A stretch of 64,000 nt of DNA from Endomychus coccineus. Its lineage: Eukaryota > Arthropoda > Insecta > Coleoptera > Endomychidae. Positions within the stretch are counted from its first letter, which is position 1, and each line of letters starts with the position of its first letter. The position numbers and the translations under genes are program-made. The notes below the pieces were generated by a model, which was not told the origin of the DNA, ran no database searches, and saw only the letters and a program-made list of their open reading frames with translations. The stretch is taken from NCBI GenBank assembly GCA_958510875.1, contig OY294068.1, positions 177,537,411-177,601,410 of the forward strand, read 5' to 3'. Positions 58,265 to 64,000 of the stretch are shown in pieces.

Positions 58265-60555
58265 AATGTTCATTTACGTTTCTTGACTAATGAAATTAAT
58301 CAACTCATCATTGTATATTCAGCTTGAAAACTCTACTTCCGACGTTCTATGAAATGTGACGATAATTTACTGAGATAGTGCGTTCTGAAGTGAACTAGTT
58401 TAGACCAACTTTCAGGGTATAATAAAACATTTGTCCCATTATAAATGCAATCGATTTGAAGTTTATGTGAGTATTATCTTTCAGACATTGCTGTGAACAT
58501 TGCAGGCAACTTATTATCGAGTATCCTCGTGAAAGTTTGAGAGAAAATAAGTAAATAAGTTGATGATAACTGAAGTATAAATTTCTCTTGAACAGGTCAA
58601 CTTATCATTTTTGTTATTATTCAAATTTAACTTCCTTGCGAGTTATTGGAGTACTGGAAATTGTGATGTTTCATCATAGTAAGATCAAGTTTATGAAGTA
58701 GATGAAGCCCGAAGCGTTTAATTATCCGTTTCCGGTATCATTTCATTTGTTTCCACAATAAAATTGGTTCTTCAAGAAAGCGTGTTAGGACATTTCGAAA
58801 TATTCGAATTCATTCCATCCTTTTACTGCCAACTCCCCAACTAATTTTCATTCTAGAGGAACATTAGTAAACCATGTATCAAATGCTCTTTAATTCGTTC
58901 CAATAGACTCAGTAATGCACTGAAAACAGAGACAATTTTTCCAAAATGTTGACGTGTTTCGCACTTTTGTTTGTCATTTGTGAACTGAACAAGTCAAATT
59001 AACAATTTAAACAGGGATATATAACTTAGGCATGAAGCTAGCATATACAATTCATTATGTCCCATTGTACGGAGTATTTTTCGGAAACGGCAAACATATA
59101 ACGTGCGGAACACATCAACATTCTCGAAAATTGTTCTCCGTCTTGTCTTCTTTTGAAGTTTTTAACGTGTCGTTTTCATTTTCCAAATGCAAAACAGAGA
59201 ACGCACAAAGCGCATCATGTTTTTGGGGAAAAATTTGGTTTATTTTCCGGAAAATTTTCAATCTTAAGGGTTGATTGAAAGTAGTCCATATATATTTTGA
59301 TATAATATATCAATCTTGGTTATATAACGAATTTAAATCAATACAATTTTGAAAGAGTTGAGTTTCACTATACGGTTTTTAACAAGGCTCTGGTTCATTC
59401 TCATTAGCTAGGCACTGTGTGATCGAGGGTAGTGGAAAAATTAAGCTGAGTAGAAAAACTCTCAAACAAAGCAAATATAAAATATTTAATAATAATAAAG
59501 AATTAAAACAGATATAAAAATGAATCAAAAGTTATAAGATTGAGTAACTTGGAGAACAATTAAGTAATCCTTAATTTCAAATTAACCTTACTACAACCAA
59601 GATACGATACGAAAACTTATCCAACCCAGCCCGGATGAACCAGGGTGAAGACTTGAATAAAACTATTATGATTTAATTATTCAAGAAATTCTGAATTTTA
59701 TGTATTCAGCAATAAGACTTGATTCTAAATAAACTTAGCTAAAATTCTACCATAAACACCACAGCGCAAGCTTAACTAGCAAACTTAGAAAGTTTTCTAA
59801 AATATGATTTAAGTGATTCGCGGAGTAGTCAAGGAAGGAATTAACTCAAGAAGTTAGAATATAACTTCAGTGTGGTTAGTTCGATTTTTTATAATCTTAG
59901 ATAACCACTCATATTTGAGCAATATGTTTGAGGGTAGTAACTTTTACCCAATGAGAATGAGACTTGCCCCAGTCTAGTGAGCTGGATGCAAAAGAAGTAT
60001 TCTATTTTTGTTGACAGCGACCTTATTTAGACTTACTTGAATTCAGGTATGGATGAGAATTATATCAAGTTAATATTCTAATCACATGTTTAATAAGAAA
60101 CAACTGCGTCCTGCATGACTTATGTCATGTTTACGTGAATATATTGTAGCTTCGAAGGAAAAAAGCCGGGTGAAAAACCGTTTTTTGAACCACAGCAAGC
60201 GATCAACCTGCCCTTACAAATTAGATTATGAACATATATCTTAACCACCAATATATTGTGGAGTAATTGTTTTCTTCGGAACCATTTCTGTTAGATACGT
60301 AATTTATGCTTTCCTATTGAAACTGTGAAGAACCACTTTGAATTTGACAATATTTCACAAATTATTATGAACCTCCCTTGACAGGGATCCAGAGACTATA
60401 CATTCCGTTTCCGTCCCACGTATACAAAGAACAAACTGTATTAATTCATGACGGGATGGTCGTACTAAGTAATGAATTCATACACTTGACCTGTTCGTAA
60501 TAAAAGGGAACAAAGAATATCCCATTTTTATTTCTGGGGGTTTTTAGAACCAACT
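58265..60555. other. Long AT-rich stretch, nothing recognised
   Basis: Longest frame 80 codons (59032-59274) without a recognised motif. The missing N-terminus of the PLE ORF was looked for at 60200-60590 but no RT start motif could be read. Confidence 0.4.
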
Positions 60556-60595
60556 TGAATTTAAGAAACTTGTTCAATATCTGAATTAATTCTAA

Positions 60596-62092
60596 TTGAT
60601 AATCAATAAGGCAGCTTTGCTACAGTTTGTTAAAAATAAATTAATTTGCCATAATGGGCTAGCACCTTATATCTATGGGCTTCCAAAACTACATAAAATT
60701 GATATACCTCTAAGACCCATTATTAGTAATATAGGAGCGCCTACTTACAATTTATCAAAATTTTTATCAAAATCGATCAATAATATAATAGGAAATAATG
60801 AATTTTATGTGAAAGACTCATGGCATTTTAATGAATTTATAAAAAATCAATCCGTACCCGTAAACCATCAACTAATTTCCTTAGACGTTGTTTCTTTATT
60901 TACAAATATACCAGTCGATTTGGCATTGAATAGCATCAAAAAACGTTGGGCAGAGATTAAAAACCACACACCTCTAGATCAATCGGAATTTATAAATGCT
61001 GTGAAGTTTTGTTTAGAATGCACTTATTTTCAGTACAGTGAACAATATTTTGGACAAATATTCGGCACAGCAATGGGATCTCCTATTTCTGCTACCATTG
61101 CTAACCTCGTTATGGAATGCCTGGAGGAATCTGTTATAAGTTCATTAGATTTTCGGCCCGTATTTTTTAAACGGTATGTAGATGATTGCCTTATGTGTGT
61201 TCCCAATGACAAAATTCAGTACGTGATTAATAAATTTAACAATTTCCACTGTAAACTTCAATTTACCTGTGAAATAGAAGTTAACAAAAACATAAATTTC
61301 TTAGATATGAACATTAGGCATGATGCAGATGGAGAAATAAAAACTTCGTGGTTTACTAAAGAAGTTTGGTCTCAACGCTATCTTCACTTCAATTCCGTTG
61401 CACCAACTTGTTATAAAAAAAGCGTCATAAACAGTCTTACAGACCGCGCGGTTAAATTGTCCCACCCAGAGGACCGTCCCAAAAATCTAAAAATTGTTCG
61501 TAATATACTGGAATTGAATGGCTACCCAAAAACTTTTTTCAATCCTATTATTAAAGAGAGAATAAACAAAATTTATAATGGAGCGTCATATAAAAATAAC
61601 GTAAAAGGTAATTCAGACAATTATATAACTTTACCATACATTCCGGAGACCTCAGAGAAAATCAAGAAATGTTTGAAAAAGTATGATATAAACGTAGCGC
61701 ATAAACCTACTAACTGTGTTGGGAAATATTTCTCAAATCTAAAACCTGTAATTCCTAAAGATAAACAAACCCACACAGTATACAAATTAAATTGTTTAGA
61801 TTGTGATGGGACCTATACTGGTATCTCTAAACAATATTTACAAAAAAGAATGTATGGCCATAAGTATAGCACAAGAAACAAAAACTTAGAAAATTCCACC
61901 GCGCTTGCTAAACATTGCTTTGATTATAACCACCAATTTGATTACAAGAATGTTAATATTTTAACTAAGGAAACCAATTATTATAAAAGATCTATTCTGG
62001 AGATGATTCATATAAAACGTGACTCCAAGTCTGTTAATCATAGGAGTGACGTTCAAACACTAAGTCATATTTATACTAATTTAATTAATTAA
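60596..62092 (+). CDS. Penelope-like element protein: reverse transcriptase + GIY-YIG endonuclease (N-terminally truncated)
   Basis: An uninterrupted frame of 498 codons ending in TAA at 62090-62092. The first in-frame start-like codon is TTG at 60596, right after a TAA (60593-60595). There is no ATG, and PLE proteins usually extend further N-terminally, so this is a 5'-truncated ORF. The RT opens with YIYGLPKLHK and LRPIISNIGAPTYNLSKFL (residues ~26-57). Motif A is SLDVVSLFTNIP (Asp97), motif B is GTAMGSPISATIANLVME (~157-174), motif C is RYVDDCL (Asp196, Asp197), then FLDMNIRHD. The C-terminal GIY-YIG endonuclease starts at VYKLNCLDCDGTYTG (~395-409) with Arg418, a distal Glu in SILEMIHI (~469) and NHRSD. 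PLEs replicate by target-primed reverse transcription. A 3' UTR of 400 bp leads to the hammerhead at 62494. The lack of stops suggests a recent insertion, but with the N-terminus missing autonomy is doubtful. Confidence 0.88.
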   Translation: MIINKAALLQFVKNKLICHNGLAPYIYGLPKLHKIDIPLRPIISNIGAPTYNLSKFLSKSINNIIGNNEFYVKDSWHFNEFIKNQSVPVNHQLISLDVVSLFTNIPVDLALNSIKKRWAEIKNHTPLDQSEFINAVKFCLECTYFQYSEQYFGQIFGTAMGSPISATIANLVMECLEESVISSLDFRPVFFKRYVDDCLMCVPNDKIQYVINKFNNFHCKLQFTCEIEVNKNINFLDMNIRHDADGEIKTSWFTKEVWSQRYLHFNSVAPTCYKKSVINSLTDRAVKLSHPEDRPKNLKIVRNILELNGYPKTFFNPIIKERINKIYNGASYKNNVKGNSDNYITLPYIPETSEKIKKCLKKYDINVAHKPTNCVGKYFSNLKPVIPKDKQTHTVYKLNCLDCDGTYTGISKQYLQKRMYGHKYSTRNKNLENSTALAKHCFDYNHQFDYKNVNILTKETNYYKRSILEMIHIKRDSKSVNHRSDVQTLSHIYTNLIN

Positions 62093-62650
62093 TATTCTTG
62101 CAAATTCCTACTTACGTCCTTATAATGTAAAAGTTTACTTTAGGTAGAATTGTCTAAAGTATTTCTCACAGGCCAGAGACCTTCTTTTATCACCTAATAA
62201 ATTATGACATCTGGCGCTTAAATGAACACTTGAGATGGTCTCGTCTGTTAGCAAAGAGGATAGAACTCTTTGTCTGTTAGTCTCTCGCAGACATTTATGA
62301 AATGTGTTCGTATTTATTGATGATTCTACTTAATAGTGGATTTTTAATTTTTACGCTGCAACATTGCTGTGTTATAGTTCCGATTTCATGTCTCCGTTCG
62401 TGTCGCGACGTTGGCATTTAAACGAAATTTGTGCGATAAGGACGCTTTGTGTTATTACAGTATTTCTAAGTAATCAGGTTATTGTATTAATAAGTCTTCT
62501 GATGATGGTCGTGAGACCGAAACGTACGTAAAGACGAGGGTAAAAATAAAAATATATGTGTCAATGTGACCTATTTCCCGAGAATTGTGTATTAATTCAT
62601 ACATGGGTCAAGAATCTTTATTTATGTTTGTTAAAAGTATAATAATCATT
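62093..62650 (+). other. PLE 3' UTR and LTR-like end
   Basis: AT-rich, containing the hammerhead at 62494-62535. After it, TCAATGTGACCTATTTCCCG (62552-62571) and TCATACATGGGTCAAGAATC match the arms at 57836-58260. The exact element end cannot be fixed without more copies; homology fades after about 62640. Confidence 0.7.
62494..62535 (+). ncRNA. Hammerhead ribozyme, PLE family 1, intact core
   Basis: Stem I GTCTT 62494-62498 pairs with AAGAC 62531-62535. CTGATGA 62499-62505, extra T 62506, stem II GGTC 62507-62510 and GACC 62515-62518 around GTGA, GAAA 62519-62522, then CGTACGTA 62523-62530: A-U and C-G make a 2-bp stem III with a GTAC loop, and GTA is a legal cleavage triplet, so scission is predicted after 62530. 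Type I topology with stem I open and very short stem III, as reported for PLE hammerheads. Associated with the 60.6-kb PLE ORF. Confidence 0.85.
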
Positions 62651-62654
62651 ATAC

Positions 62655-64000
62655 GGAACAGTTTGAGTTGTCTTATTTGACTTCTATTGTATATAATGAG
62701 GATGTTTCGTTTGTGTATAAAGGGTTTCTACAGAACCAAAGTAAAACTATTTTGAACACATTTACATTCACATCTATCCACATTTACGTAAATTCGGATC
62801 GGAGAAATCTATATCTTTAATATTCGCGGAGATACAAATGTGTCATTTATTGAAACAATAAATCCCATTTAATTGTGAACATTCATAATCCTTTATTGAA
62901 TCATATAAATAGGGCTGACTGTTATGAAATATCCAATATTATGTATGAGCATCAGTAAATTATCCTATTAAATTGCTAAATTATATCTAATAATTCATTT
63001 TGATGGAACAGTAATGATAGTTGATATCTCCCCCATCTGAAATGTATTGTAACTCCTCCAAAGTTTAGTAGAACCAAACATTTCAGATAACGGCTGGAAC
63101 TCTTTTGATGGGCTACTCTTGGTGCTGATTTCAAGTACGTAGCATAATTTCATTTGGACTATAACTATAAGATTAACAGAATTTCCGGAGAGTTGTAACA
63201 CGATGGAACGTCATCTTAAGTCAAAAGCCACATTTGAATTTGCTTCCTTATCCAACCAAAAGATATGGTTGACCAGAATCATCATAAAATACTTAGGTAC
63301 TCCTTCAAAATTTTAGCAAAATCTGGCTGAAATTCATCAGAACATAGAAGAGCAGAAAAAGCCATTTGGGTACCAGAGCACCAGAGTTCCAACTTTTATA
63401 ACGCGCCATTCAGAAATGAAGTGTATCATACACAAAAACAGACAATTCACATGTTTGGAATGAATTAATTAGGTACGTCATCTCAATGTGAAGTTTACCA
63501 GCAACATGACTGTAATGTACGGATAATAACCTTACATTCAATTATACTTAAAACAGATTGATTCATAAGTAATCGTCGTTCGCTAAAGAATTCGATTACA
63601 CATATATCATATAGTAATTAATCTCACATTTTGAACTAGATACATTACTTATGTTATTTTAAGGTAGCTGATGATGGATCTAATGAACTGTTGCCGTAAT
63701 GTACTATTGTATAATAATCGACCGTGCCCAGTGGTAGGAGATAACATACAACATATTGTATATGTAGATAATTGATGCCACAGTAAATGAAGTAACTCTT
63801 ATCTAGATCAGTAATGTGACAAGTAGTTCCAATCCTACGAATCTCAACGAGGAGTATTTTAGGTTGAGAGCATTTCAAATTTCAAATATATGGAAGAACA
63901 TTTTTATCAAACATCGCGTGTGAACCTGTTATTGCGAAGAGTGAACTATATTATACTATTGATACTAGTATTAGAAAGGACAGGCATATTATTATTGATA
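62655..64000. other. AT-rich stretch to the window end, nothing recognised
   Basis: Short frames only, no motif or repeat match. Confidence 0.4.

Overview
This window is AT-rich eukaryotic DNA and looks like an insect nuclear genome. A beetle is a guess, based only on the mix of transposons (Penelope-like elements, DD41D-type mariners, Helitrons, hAT, and Jockey/CR1/R1-like LINEs). There are no prokaryotic operons or ribosome binding sites, and no tRNA or rRNA gene was seen. One host gene is present, as its last two coding exons (1-210 and 3741-4637, plus strand). It encodes the transmembrane helix and a roughly 335-residue cytoplasmic tail of a single-pass membrane protein, tentatively kekkon-like (LRR/Ig family).

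Everything after about 5.3 kb is a graveyard of transposable elements in long AT-rich stretches where I see nothing. 6-16 kb: R1-like, Jockey-like, Penelope-like (PLE) and mariner remnants, an 870-bp interspersed repeat and a small tandem duplication. 17.4-18.7 kb: a large foldback element with symmetric internal repeats. 18.9-23.3 kb: two decayed LINEs. 26.9-28.3 kb: an R1/I-like LINE with RNase H. 30.7-32.1 kb: a decayed hAT transposase. 34.6-37.6 kb: a PLE remnant and two LINEs. 38.0-38.9 kb: a 435-bp tandem duplication. 40.06-42.33 kb: a complete but dead mariner-like element with terminal inverted repeats of about 590 bp. 42.4-44.4 kb: a second copy of the 870-bp repeat split by a LINE. 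44.7-47.5 kb: two Helitron copies, one holding a 306-bp hAT-type MITE. 47.7-48.8 kb: a 200-218-bp satellite array. 49.3-50.8 kb: a hAT deletion derivative with perfect 8-bp target duplications. 51.5-53.2 kb: LINE pieces. 54.2-55.4 kb: two MITEs. 55.5-62.6 kb: a cluster of Penelope-like sequences that includes the only long uninterrupted transposon ORF, an RT plus GIY-YIG protein of 498 codons.

The most interesting signal is a set of hammerhead-ribozyme cores belonging to at least three PLE families: 62494-62535(+), 57936-57977(-), 58137-58178(+), 56892-56933(+), 55601-55644(-), 55819-55862(+), 14668-14711(+) and 34559-34602(-). Several keep complementary stems I and II. They lie 3' of GIY-YIG coding remnants or in divergent inverted pairs. 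The two best copies (62494 and 57936) have every conserved core base I could check. Hammerheads in PLEs are known as a class. Having active-looking and decayed versions of several families within one 64-kb window, some as divergent pairs, is worth a second look.
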